A DNA stretch of 64,000 bases, taken from positions 143,910,064 to 143,974,063 of the forward strand of contig CM040126.1 of NCBI GenBank assembly GCA_022559845.1, in the 5' to 3' direction. This document shows positions 1 through 9,885 of this stretch, one piece after another (within the stretch, counting starts at the first letter, position 1; each line of letters starts with the position of its first letter). The notes beneath the pieces are model-generated. The model made no database searches. It was not told the DNA's origin and saw nothing but the letters and a program-made list of their open reading frames with translations. Source of the DNA: Amorphophallus konjac (lineage: Eukaryota > Streptophyta > Magnoliopsida > Alismatales > Araceae). A program made the position numbers and the translations under genes.

Positions 1-471
1 GAGGAGAGAGAGGGGGATTCGAATTCCCCAAGGAGAGAGAGAGAGTTGGATGCAAGGGGGAGAAAGAGAGAGAGAGAGAAAGAGACTCAAGGTGGGATAA
101 TTCAATCCTTTGACAATTGTTTGAAAACTTTTCATTAGCTTCAAAATCAAGCCCTTGGACCCCTATTTATAGGGAGAGGCCAGGGTTACAAATGTCCACA
201 ATTGCCCTCAACAAATAGAAAAAGACACCACTATCCTAAGGGGTGAGCATAAGCTATCTATGACCTAGAACCGAGCTAGTCTCACAAGTGGCCCTTTGGG
301 CCTTATTTGGCTGGCCCATTAAGGCTTACGAGACTCAAATGAAAAATAAAATGGACTCAACTAACACTAATTGCTACTAGTAATATAGCAATAATCAAAA
401 CTGATAAATGGAGGCCCCAAAGTGTCTCGCCAGGTCCACCCGGGATCTTCTAGGACCTGATGTCCCCATCA
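1..471 (-). mobile_element. 3' LTR (partial) of gypsy element 0a
   Basis: This is the end of a long terminal repeat that begins outside the window. It is nearly identical to the last part of LTR A (44086-46341) and LTR B (48990-51290). It ends in CCCCATCA, so on the minus strand the LTR begins TGATGGGG. A TATA box (CTATAAATA on the minus strand) lies at 164-172, downstream of a GA-rich stretch at 1-90. Polypurine tract and integrase tail follow at 472. Confidence 0.93.
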
Positions 472-918
472 ATTCCCCCGGGCTGGGGAAGAACTCGACT
501 CCGTCGAGTGAGCAGCTGCACTCCTGGCCGGGGTCGCTCCAACACTGCCCCCAGATCTCGTACCCAAAAATGTAGCCTCAAGACAAGCCAAGTGTGAACG
601 GTGCCGTTTCCATGATGTCTGCTTGCCCAATAGGAATCCCTTATGCCTGCGCCGCTCTCGGGATTGTGGGCACATCTCACGTTGTGGGTCCTGCTCCAAG
701 GAATGATCGGGCTCAAAGCACTCACTGGGTCTTGCTGCTGCTTCCTCATATTGCACCAGGTCAACCCGATTGAACACGGGCCCCAACTCATATGCTCTGG
801 GAATATCTACCACATAGGCATGGGCACCTACCCTCCTCACAACTCGGAAAGGGCCTATCCCCTCGACGTACGCTTGTGACGGAATCTGAGATGGAATCCT
901 GTCTGCCCGAACCACCAC
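472..918 (-). pseudogene. Integrase C-terminal remnant of element 0a
   Basis: A 149-codon frame resembles the C-terminal domain of Ty3/gypsy integrase: a basic segment, then a GPFRVVRRVG strand, AYVVDIP and a VFNRVDL motif, followed by a low-complexity tail. The frame runs through the polypurine tract (472-484, AGCCCGGGGGAAT on the minus strand). Its TGA stop is formed by the first three bases of the adjoining LTR (469-471). Reverse transcriptase, RNase H and the integrase DDE core are missing; only about 100-200 bases separate this domain from the protease frame. The homologous 0b copy at 46339-46930 has the same junction, so the deletion predates both copies. Placement as IN-CTD rests on motif pattern. 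Confidence 0.8.
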
Positions 919-1013
919 CAGTGACCTTATCTTGAGTTTGCATGGCCGATCTCGTCACCTAGAACGTTTTGTGCTCACTGTTGCTGGCGTAGGCGTAGGC
1001 TTAGTTGGAGAAA

Positions 1014-2266
1014 TCAGAGTAGTAGACTCACTAGCTTTCGGGGAACTATGGCCCGGACGAACGTGTGTTGGGATAAGCTTGGAAAATATGGGAAGGGGGG
1101 TAAAGATGGCTGCTGGATGGCCTCCTGCTGAATGATGGTTGTGGCGGGAGGAGGGAGGGCCTGGATCACGATGGTCTCTCCTTTATGCAGGAAAGTGCAA
1201 AGACTGGCACGACCAAAGTAGTGGATATCTACATCATACGTCCATGGTCGACCAAGAAGAACGCCCCGATTGTCCATGGAGAGGACATCACACCAGACAA
1301 TTTCATTGTACCCACTAAACTGGAGGGGAACCGGGCAAATCATGTCCACTGATCGGGAGGTGCCATCGACCCAGCTGACTTCATAAGGCTCTGGATGAAA
1401 GAAGATCGGAAGTCTGGTGCGATCAACGCATTCAGAAGAGACAAGGTTGACGGCACTGCCAGAGTCAAGGAGGACGACATATGGCTGACCTCTAATCATA
1501 GTCACAGCGTTGCAAAGGCCATTCCGGTGCCAATCTGATGAGGTAGTAGACGGTGGGTGGGTCACGCCATGGGGTATGACAGCCCCAACAGAGATAGGCG
1601 GGTGGGGAGGCTCCTCCTCCATGGTTTCGGTCCCCTCAAACTGGTCAATCAATGATTGCTCGGGGACGTACTCAACGGTCTCCTCTCTCACTGACTCTTG
1701 TGATGGAGGTTCAACTTGCTCCTCAATAACAAGGCTAGAGAGGCCACGGTTGGGGTAGTGACTCACAAAATGACCGAAGCCTCTGCACTGGTAGCAGGCA
1801 TTCCTAGCGGCCTATGGGGGAGGAGGGGAACTACCAACAATACCCTTTCCCTTGTCATCCCGTCTAGGGGGTGGAGCCGTGGTTTTTTGTTGTGGGACTG
1901 GGTACCAGCTAGGCCGAGGAAGTGGAGGCCGAGTAGGGGTGGGAGAATGAATGGTAGGAGTGGCAGTAGGCCTCGGAATGGAGTGAGTGGTGCTTCCAGA
2001 ACGGATGATAACTTGTCGGGGGTCAGCCAGCCGTGGGGATGAAATCCGAGGGAGGGCATGGAACCTTTCGGTGTCGCGAGCTACCTGATATGCATGTTCC
2101 AGGGTGGTAACTTCGCGTAAGTGAAGCTCCCGTCGAATATAGGGGGTCAGCCCCTTGCGAAAGCGAGAAAGGGTGACCGCGGTATCCTCCTGTACGCCGC
2201 ATCGAAGAAGGTAGCTATCAAAAGCTTCAATATACTCGGCGACGGTCTTCCCATCTTGAGTGAGAC
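1014..2266 (-). pseudogene. Gag C-terminus, zinc knuckle and protease of element 0a
   Basis: This is the 3' half of a Ty3/gypsy gag-protease frame, cut at 2267 by the copia insertion; the 5' half resumes at 43250. It contains the end of Gag, a CCHC-like knuckle (CYQC..GHFVSH then Y where the fourth ligand Cys is expected), a Pro/Thr/acidic linker, and an aspartic protease with LLDSGSAVNLVS and a downstream LLGRPW motif. An in-frame TAG lies just before the knuckle, near 1815, where copy 0b has CAT. The protease part (1014-1766) is open. Family placement is firm; the element cannot encode replication enzymes. Confidence 0.88.
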
Positions 2267-2271
2267 TATGC
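2267..2271. repeat. Target-site duplication of element 1 (left)
   Basis: TATGC at 2267-2271 is repeated at 43245-43249. Joining the outer flanks with one copy recreates the uninterrupted sequence seen in sister copy 0b around 48133-48140, which proves the insertion point. Confidence 0.95.
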
Positions 2272-2282
2272 TATTGTGCTCA

Positions 2283-2500
2283 TGTGGTTTTGATGATTGG
2301 CTGTTGATGTGAGTTAATCAAATGTTCAGTCATCTTACTTTTGATGCCTGTTGTTTACCTGTTGTTTTGATGATTGGCTGTTGATGTGAGTTAATCAAAT
2401 GTTCAGTCATCTTGCTTTTGATGCCTGTTGTTTTGATGATGGTTTTGATGATTGGCTGTTGATGTGAGTTAATCAAATGTTCAGTCAACTAGCTGCTCAG
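2283..2500 (+). repeat. Tandem repeat in LTR 1
   Basis: Three imperfect units of roughly 70-85 bases contain TGATTGGCTGTTGATGTGAG and then TTCAGTCAT or TTCAGTCAA. The 3' LTR has the matching array at 39742-39950. The 5' copy has a small rearrangement (TTTACCTG) between units 1 and 2. Confidence 0.85.
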
Positions 2501-2824
2501 TTTAGTTTAATATATTTTGGTGTTCAGTCATGTTAACTAATGCATAAAGCATTCATTGCTTCTCTCTGTCTACACAGTTGTCACTGCAGTGCGTGCACTG
2601 CGTCAACTCTGTGTGCTGATGCGTCGACCCCTTGGTCATTTCTGTATCTGTCCATACAGTAGTGCGTCAACCCCTTGAGCTGATGCATCGACGCTTCAGT
2701 TCAGGTTCTTCATTTGATGAAGTCTATACATCATCAGTTGATCATCAAGTATATACGTTGCAGCGTCAACTCATTGGGCTACAGCGTCAACTCATTCTAG
2801 TCTGTTCAGCCGTTTGCATCTCAT

Positions 2825-3501
2825 AAAGTCTGTACAGGGGCTTCGATTTACCAAGTCTGTACATCGGCTTCATTCGCTCAAGTCCACACATCCACAGTCT
2901 TCGCAAGTCAGTATAGTGCTTGAGCTTCACCAAGTCCATACATTTGTCCTCCTTCAAAGTCTGTACAGCCGCTGGTCTAGCTTCATGAAGTCTGTACATC
3001 AGACTGTTACAGGCAGTCTTACATTGTCCATCTTCCTTAGCGTCTTGATTGTTGATGTCTACACATTGGCCTCCATGCTCCTAAGTCCATGCCTTACTGT
3101 TCATGCATCAGTCTTCATAAGTCTATACTTTGGACTGTCACTCTCAGCGTCTCATGGCATGAGGTCTGTACACTCGAATTGTCCTTGATCTGGTCAAGTG
3201 TATACACTCTCTCACTGTAGCTTTCAGCTATTCAAGTCTATACACTGGACTGTTAGGTCAAGTCTCTACAACGTGGGCTTCAGTTCTTCAAGCCTACACA
3301 TCGACTGTTCATGCAAAGTGTAGACATTCGATCAAGTTTGTACATTGGTCTTGGCATATGCATTCATAAAGTATATACACTCTTCGGTTGACTTCAACTG
3401 AAGTCTGTACATCGGCATGCATTACATCAAGTGTGTACATTGCATAGCATGTTGCGTTTAAGTCTATACATCACTGTAGCATGCACTTCATGAAGCCTAT
3501 A
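2825..3501 (+). repeat. Dispersed AAGTCTRTACA motif array
   Basis: About 22 matches to a CAAGTCTRTACAYC-like motif occur every 20-45 bases, separated by spacers that do not resemble each other. The array continues after the element 2 insertion at 33165-33365 (about 7 more) and recurs at 40280-41170 in the 3' LTR. Because the motif is kept while spacers vary, this is not a simple satellite. The function is unknown. Confidence 0.75.
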
Positions 3502-6500
3502 TGTCACGCCCTGAACAAGGCGGAAATATCGGGACGTACAGTTAGAGACACGCTGGCAAGAGAGAGAACTAATCTAAAATAATACACAAGTGCTACAAGA
3601 TGGAAATACTAAATGATCATTAACAAACCACAACTGATACAATAACCTCAAGTTCAACTTAATACAACTAGAATAATCAATCACTAAAGCTCAATAACAT
3701 GACTGAGACTAAATGCTCTCCAAAACACAACTAAAAGTAAGATAACACACTACTAACACACTAGAACTGATACACTCAAGACATCACTCCTGCCCTTCCC
3801 CATCGGTAAGTGCGTCACCTGAACAACCTGGAAAAGGGGGAAACACAACCATGAGCTGACGCTTAGTAGGAAATAACAGACAGGTATAAGTGATTAACAG
3901 TTTAATTACATTTTAAAATGTCATGCTACAAATGATAAAACAATAAAAAGATAACGATGATATCACGAAACAAAATTCAAAGATCTTGCAAGGTCAAGAA
4001 GTACAATGAATAGAATGGTAAGACAAGAATTTACTACAGGAGATAATGATAAAAAGTTGGCCATATCAAGACAATTCAAGTCATGTCAAGCACGTATGTA
4101 ATTTCATTTCCACGTCCAAGTAATCAGCAAGTAAAGTAACAACAAGTAGAGTATAGAACAGTGAAGAGTGGAAAGTGAAAAGTAGTAGAAAGTAATGTAG
4201 AGAGTAGTGGACAGTCCTAGATTTAACACATGTCAAGTACTGGTGCCAAATGCCACACCTAGTCATTCACCTCCCCGGGGGTACACGTAGTGTTCGGGCG
4301 CTCTTCCCAAGACTAGACCGAGCCCTTAATTGTTTGCCAGGCATTGATTTCTTTGGATCAAAGATCCCACGAATCTAAACTTCCACAGTTTATGGCCAGA
4401 ATTCCAAGGTTTAAACTAAGTAGCAATAACAACTTGAAGTAGGAAAGAGATTCATTTATAGAATTTCAAGGTAAGTATAATCATCAAGGAGATCGAAACC
4501 AAGTCACAACAGGAGTTAATCGTGCTGCGCTACTGTAAAACAGTAGCAATCAAACAAGCTAATCAACATATTAATCCTAATCACCAAGTTAAGATATCAT
4601 GATTAACCATTATCATTTGTATTAGCCAAAGTGCCAACAAGCTAGAACAAGTTGTCGAGGTAAAGAACAAGCTCTCACAGCGGTGAAATAGAATGCATTA
4701 TCAGGGGTTTTAGTTACACCATTAATCATTAATTATGTGAGTTTCTATTTAACCAATGTAAGTGTTGTAATGGAGATGGTAAACATCATGTTTTGTACTA
4801 TGTTTGCAAGAAAGGACCAATGCAAATTTGAAATCAAGGGGGGTACATGAATAGGTCAATTGTTCTTCAAAAATATAATTTCAGTGGGTCTAAGTTAAAT
4901 GGGTTGATTCCCCACTGATTCAGATCCATCTTTGGGTCGAAAAATGATGAAAACCGGGTTTCTGGTGTACGGGTCGACCCCTGGGGTCGACCCCTGAACA
5001 ACTGGGGTCTGGAAGCTGAATGGGTCGACCCCTGGGGTCGACCCCAGCAATTTCTGAAGATGGGTCGACCCCTGGGGTCGACCCCCACCATTTCCTTCAG
5101 ATGGGTTGACCCCAAGGGTCGACCCCTACATTCCTGTGCAATGGGTCGACCCTTGGGGTCGACCCCCATGCAGGGAGCTGGATGGGTCGACCCTTGGGGT
5201 CGACCCCCATGCAGGAACAGGAGGGGACGACCCCTGGGGTCGACCCTCGGGCCTGCAGGGTTGCCCAGAAAATGGGTCGACCCCTGGGGTCAACCCCTGC
5301 AAGAACAGCAACGTGAGTTGCCACCGAAAATCACATGAACTCATCCAAATGGGGTCCAATTGAGTTGAAATCAAAACCACAAGATCTCGGAATATTAATA
5401 GACATTCTAGGGTCATAAAACTACAATTTTGAAACACGAATTGTTACAGAAATTGATTTAATCTTAACTTATACATGATAAATACATGAAAACCCTAGTT
5501 CCTGACCTACTTCTACTAAATCATGCAATTCTCCCAACATACACAACGGAATTTGGGGATTTTAGTGTCAAAAGAAAGCTAACTCGATTATGAATCCAAC
5601 CATGTATAATATGCTACATGAAGATCAGGTTACATGACTCAAAATTACCCCGAAATCAAGCTCTGACTTAAAGGAATACTATATGAATCATGTTCTAGAT
5701 ATGCTCTTACAAAAATTCAAAATTCACGAGGCATGCTCAATAGAATTTGGGGCTTTCTACGTTAAATGAAAGATAATAACATGCTGATTATATCATGTAA
5801 GTTAATTAGAGTTTGGTTGTTAGATCCTACCTCAAATCGGAGAGAGAAAACTCAAACCCAAGGATGAAGAACACTTGGACAGCACCTTCGAAAACCCGTG
5901 ATAACTCACTCCACACCTGATGAAAATTGGGGCTTTCAGTCCCAATGGATAGATCTCGACGAGATGCACAACTTGCTATACTCATGATCAAAATTTGGTT
6001 GAGAATTCCTACCTCAATCGATGGATCAAAGAAGGATGAAGGGAAGCCAACGGCCTGCTGACCCACCTCCACAAATTGAGCTAGATCTCCCCAGATCTGA
6101 AACTTCAGCGAACCCCACAGCAGCCAAATAAAAGAAGACTCATAGGGCTTCATTTTGATAGCTCATAGAGCTTCTAGAGCCTTCGGAGTTAGGAGTATTC
6201 GCTGCTGCAAGCTACGTGTTTAGAAACGGCGCCGAAATCCTTGACTTGACCAAACTATGTCGGCAGCACGTTTTGGGGCTAGGTTTACCTCAAATTGATT
6301 GAGGGTAAATGTTTCTTACATTGTGGCCTTCCATTTGCCACTGATTTCAGATCATTTGGTTGAGTATTGAGGTCGAATTTCGTGTTTTAATCTAAGGGTT
6401 AGGTATGGGTCAAAAGTGTGCACTTTTGGGTTTAAACTCTAAATAGATCTTACCACGGATTTACAATGGCCTAATGCCAGAAGGAAAAGTTGTTATCTAT

Positions 6501-6689
6501 CTCGACCTTAACATATTTACTATTTTTACAGATTTTTCTAAGGTAGTCGAATTTTTACTCATACTATTTCTAACGAATTAAATATTAATAAATCCGAAAT
6601 TCAATTATTAATTCAATAAAATTCTATTCTCAATTAATAAAAGCTAAATAAGAAATATTGGGCTCAATTAAATAATTTGGGGTCTTACA
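3502..6689 (-). mobile_element. 3' LTR of element 2
   Basis: This 3188-base repeat is nearly identical to 29972-33159. It contains the GTCGAC palindrome array at 4971-5300. No gene is seen; small open frames in it (for example 4081-4266) recur in the other LTR simply because the LTRs are copies. Confidence 0.96.
4971..5300 (+). repeat. Array of GGGTCGACCC double palindromes
   Basis: Eight units, spaced about 40-50 bases apart, each consist of GGGTCGACCC, one or two bases and GGGGTCGACCC. They are palindromic at two levels and could form hairpins or cruciforms. Spacers between units differ. The same array is at 31440-31770 in the other LTR. Confidence 0.9.
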
Positions 6690-6702
6690 CCCTCCCCTAC
6701 TT
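6690..6702 (-). other. Polypurine tract of element 2
   Basis: On the minus strand AGTAGGGGAGGG lies immediately before the TGTAAGACCCC start of the 3' LTR, the position expected for plus-strand DNA priming. Confidence 0.85.
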
Positions 6703-6763
6703 AAAGGAATTTGGTCCTCCAAATTCACTGCACTAAAATTGAGAGTAGAAAAAGATCGCTCAC

Positions 6764-7203
6764 CTAGAATAGATCGGGATACCGCTTTCGCATAGTCTCT
6801 TCAGACTCCCATGTAGCTTCTTCGGTCCCACGCCGACTCCACTGAATCTTGACCATTGGTATCGAACGATTCCGGTGTTGCTGTTGCTTCCGGTCCAGAA
6901 TCTTGACAGGTCTTTCTCATAGGTCAAATCTTCCTTCAGTTCAAAATCCACCTGCTGAATGATATGAGTGGGATCGTACACATATTTCCGCAACATAGAC
7001 ACATGGAAAACGTTGTGTACGCCAGCCAAATGCGGTGGTAAAGCCAGTCTATATGCCACCTCTCCCACTCTATCTAGAATGTCAAATGGACCAATGTACC
7101 TCGGACTCAGCTTGCCATGAATGCCAAATCTTCGGATCCCTCTCGTCGGAGAGACCTTTAAGAACACGTGCTCGCCAACCTGAAATTCCAGTGCTCTGCT
7201 CCT
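6764..7203 (-). pseudogene. Integrase C-terminus with chromodomain-like tail (element 2)
   Basis: This is the terminal part of the element 2 polyprotein, separated from the rest by element 3. It shows the integrase C-terminal motif (YIGPFDILDRVGEVAYRLALP, then VFHVSMLRKY) followed by a tail ending in a WSRRGTEEATWESE-type chromodomain strand. A frameshift lies near 6915-6925, after LTYEK; the tail then reads in the next frame to a TAG at 6764-6766. The chromodomain in this family is thought to guide integration to heterochromatin. The upstream neighbour in the same gene is 25691-29640. Confidence 0.88.
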
Positions 7204-7208
7204 GTTGT
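7204..7208. repeat. Target-site duplication of element 3 (left)
   Basis: GTTGT at 7204-7208 is repeated at 25686-25690. Removing element 3 and one copy restores a continuous integrase reading frame across the junction. Confidence 0.95.
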
Positions 7209-7508
7209 TGTAGACACGCTATTCTTGACGTCTCCTGGGAAAGTCTCATATTACTATACAACGCCCCGCAACGGCTTACGCATTTTGAATCACCCGAGTG
7301 CTTCCTTTTCTTGGGTCTTCTTCTGCCTTTTTCGGTATTCTGAATCGTCCCGTCACGGCATTCGGATGGCATCAACACCACTTGAACGCATCAGGAGGTT
7401 CCGGAACCAAGAAGGATGTCTACCGGGCGGCCGCTGACTAGGACCCGGGTGCGTCTCAGGGCCCAAAACGAAATAAAAAAAATATAAAAATAAAAATATA
7501 TATATATT

Positions 7509-8056
7509 AATGGAGGCGTCCAGGCCCCTAGACGCCTCCATAAAAACAAAAATAAAAAAATATATGTAAAATGCCAGTTGGCATAAAAAAACAAACAAAT
7601 AAATAAAAATACATATATATATATATTAATGGAGGTGTCCAGGAGCCTGGACGCCTCCATAAAAACAAATATAAAAAAATCAAAATGCCAGCCCTAGCAT
7701 AAAAAGACAACAAAAATAAAAATAATATATTTTGGAGGCGTCTAGGCCCCTGGACGCCTCCATCAACTCTCTCACGGGCGCCGCTCACCGAACGACGGTT
7801 TGTCGTGTGTGAAAAAATCCAAATTTTGAAGACGTCCAGGCCCCTAGATGCGCCCATTTCTGAATCACGAGGCGCCGCTCACAAAACCACGCGTTGTGCC
7901 AAACCGCGTGCGGCCGTCGTCGATTTTCGGTGGACCTGTTTGAGGCATCCGGGGCCCTGGACGCCTCCACAAAAGTATTCCAAAAAAATATATAAAAATA
8001 GAATAAAATATTAATTCGGCCCTGATGGAGGTGTCCAGGGTCCTGGACGCCTCCAC
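7509..8056. repeat. Hairpin array in LTR 3
   Basis: Six imperfect inverted repeats of 24-28 bases with the pattern GGAGGCGTCCAGG-2-CCTGGACGCCTCC lie near 7511, 7631, 7734, 7830, 7938 and 8028. They are separated by AT-rich DNA, part of it repeated (TAAAAACAAA..). Arms carry single changes. The matching set in the right LTR is at 24030-24570, with an additional unit at 23925. Confidence 0.9.
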
Positions 8057-8067
8057 CCTCTGTAGCT

Positions 8068-8076
8068 CTATAAATA
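8068..8076 (+). promoter_or_regulatory. TATA box of LTR 3
   Basis: CTATAAATA, directly after the last hairpin; the right LTR has the same box at 24583-24591. Transcription would start about 30 bases downstream. Confidence 0.75.
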
Positions 8077-8705
8077 GAGGCCCACCCCCTCAATTCTGGA
8101 GGAGCTTCGAAGTGATCCGATAGGCTGCCGGAGCCCAGAGGCTACGGAGTCATTTTCTAACCCGTGGGTTCTTTTGTAGGTGGAGGTTCTGCCGGCTTCT
8201 CGGGTGCTCACGCTCGCGAGAGGAAGGTCATCTTCATCCACCGCGCGTCCACGTCGTCCCCACGCTGCCGGAGCTCCGCCGGATTTCACCATCGGCACAT
8301 CCAATAAGCCAATTCTTTCCTTTTCTTCGTAGTTCTTTTGCATTCATCATCTTGCATCCCCTATCCCCCTTTATAAGGGCGCCTTTTCTTATACACTTCT
8401 TACATCCATCATCTCATTTTCCTCCTACTCGAGTCCGAGAGGGGTTTAAAAGACAACACCAACCAGGTGTGTGTCTTGCCATCATTTCGTTATTTTTATC
8501 GCAAGGATTTAAATACTACACCTTCATATTTCTAATCCACTCGTTACTTGTTTGTCATTGTTTTGCAAGGGTACCCAAGGAAAGCCCTCTCCGTCGGCCG
8601 GCCGGAGGGAGAGGAAGAAGCAACCCGCCATCTCCCGCTCTTGAGGTAGGCGCGATCACTTTCTTATTTTGGGGTCTTTCGACCACTGGCGATCACATCT
8701 TATTT

Positions 8706-9090
8706 TCGAGGCCGCGGCGAGTCACTTCCCCAATGGCCGTTTAAATTTCCGTTCTTATATTCTCTTTACATTCTGTTATATTCTGCTCATATTCTCAAGG
8801 CCGCGGCGAGTCACTTACCCAATGGCCGTTTAAATTCACGTTCTTATACGTTATATTCTTATCTGTTTATGTTCTCGAGGCCGCGGCGAGTCACTTCCCC
8901 AATGGCCGTTTAAATTCCCGCTCTTTGTATTCTCTTTATATTCTATCATCTTATTATCTGCTCATATTCTCGAGGCCGCGGCGAGTCACTTCCCCAATGG
9001 CCGTTTCTATTCTTGTTATTTAATTTCTGCACCATTCCCGTCCCCCCGAGGCCGCAGCGAGTCACTTCCCGCTATGGCCGTTTAACCCCC
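8706..9090 (+). repeat. GAGGCCGCGGCGAGTCACTT tandem repeat
   Basis: Five units begin near 8708, 8798, 8878, 8972 and 9047. Each has a conserved 35-40 base core ending in ATGGCCGTTT and a T-rich spacer of variable length. The right LTR (25222-25510) has four units, lacking the third. Confidence 0.9.
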
Positions 9091-9265
9091 ATATCTTGCT
9101 ATATCACACTTGTCCCGCTCGCCCCGCCGGAGCAATCTCCCGTGGTGGCCCCTTCTCTCTCTTCTCTTATTTCTGTGTTGCAGCAAACAAACACCAAAAA
9201 AAAAAAGAAGCCCATGCGCTCCGCGTCTTCTCCGCTCTTCCCCGAACCGCGTGACGTCGCTCACA

Positions 9266-9885
9266 GATTGGTGATCACGGTGGGACCCTACTGCTTCCTT
9301 TCGGCTACCCTTGCAAGTTCGGCACCATCCGTGCCTCTCCACCTTGGCACCCGCGCGCGCCCCCGTTGTGCTCACGGCAGCACTATCAGTTGTGATTGGT
9401 TGTTTGTTTTTTATATGTCTGTTATTTCTGTTGTTTTCTTACTCTATATATCTGTCAGCATTCCATTGCATACATCCATTCCTCTTTTCTATCCTTTTTT
9501 CATTTTTTGAGGATCACCCTTTCCCGGTGAAGGAAGGACTCTCCGTTTGGGAATTACTCTCAACGGACTAGAATCTCCTACACTGGGACCTCCGTAAGTC
9601 CCCGACATCGAAGAATCTCCTCTTCGTTCACTGGGCTGGTTGTACCATTGAAGTTCCCCGGAGTTAGTCATTTCATTCGTGGTGAGACGAGAGACCCTAG
9701 CTGACACGACGGTGAAACAAAAATAAACTAGGGTCCCCATTTTGTGTGAACTTCGGATCTCGCTAAAAACACAAAAAAATCATCAAAATCAAAACACAAA
9801 AAAGGCGTAAAGGCATCCACTTGTTTGATAATCTGTGCTACCTACTTGCTAGTGTATGTTCTTACATTCTGGGAAAACTGTGAGC
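9266..9885 (+). other. Leader of element 3 with probable primer binding site
   Basis: Three bases after the 5' LTR a TGG-initial sequence (9269-9285, TGGTGATCACGGTGGGA) occupies the primer position. It is not the initiator-Met site used by the other elements. It partly matches the tRNA-Arg primer of Tat/Ogre elements with several mismatches, so the tRNA is uncertain. The remaining leader is pyrimidine-rich and holds no gene that I can support. Confidence 0.6.

Larger units (their letters stand above)
2272..3501 (+). mobile_element. 5' LTR of element 1, first part
   Basis: This matches 39730-40960 of the 3' LTR base for base over long stretches. It begins TATTGTGCTC where the 3' LTR begins TGTTGTGCTC, so the canonical TG terminus has become TA. 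It contains a short tandem repeat, GCGTCAAC motifs and an array of AAGTCTRTACA motifs. It breaks at CTATA (3497-3501), the target duplication of element 2. Confidence 0.95.
7209..9265 (+). mobile_element. 5' LTR of element 3
   Basis: 2057 bases, highly similar to 23672-25685 (2014 bases). It contains six hairpin units (7509-8056), a TATA box at 8068-8076 and five copies of a GC-rich tandem repeat (8706-9090). The right LTR has one more hairpin and one fewer tandem unit. The small hydrophobic open frames in its AT-rich part are not supported as genes. Confidence 0.95.

Noticed and set aside
4971..5300. CRISPR-like regular repeats with spacers
   Set aside because: The units are palindromic LTR sequence present in both copies of a plant retrotransposon; there are no cas genes and the context is eukaryotic.
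7353..8093. Overlapping hydrophobic open frames in LTR 3
   Set aside because: They arise from AT-rich DNA and hairpins, overlap each other and recur in the other LTR only because LTRs are copies.
8706..9090. CpG-island promoter of a host gene
   Set aside because: The GC-rich units are tandem repeats inside LTR 3 and recur in the other LTR.
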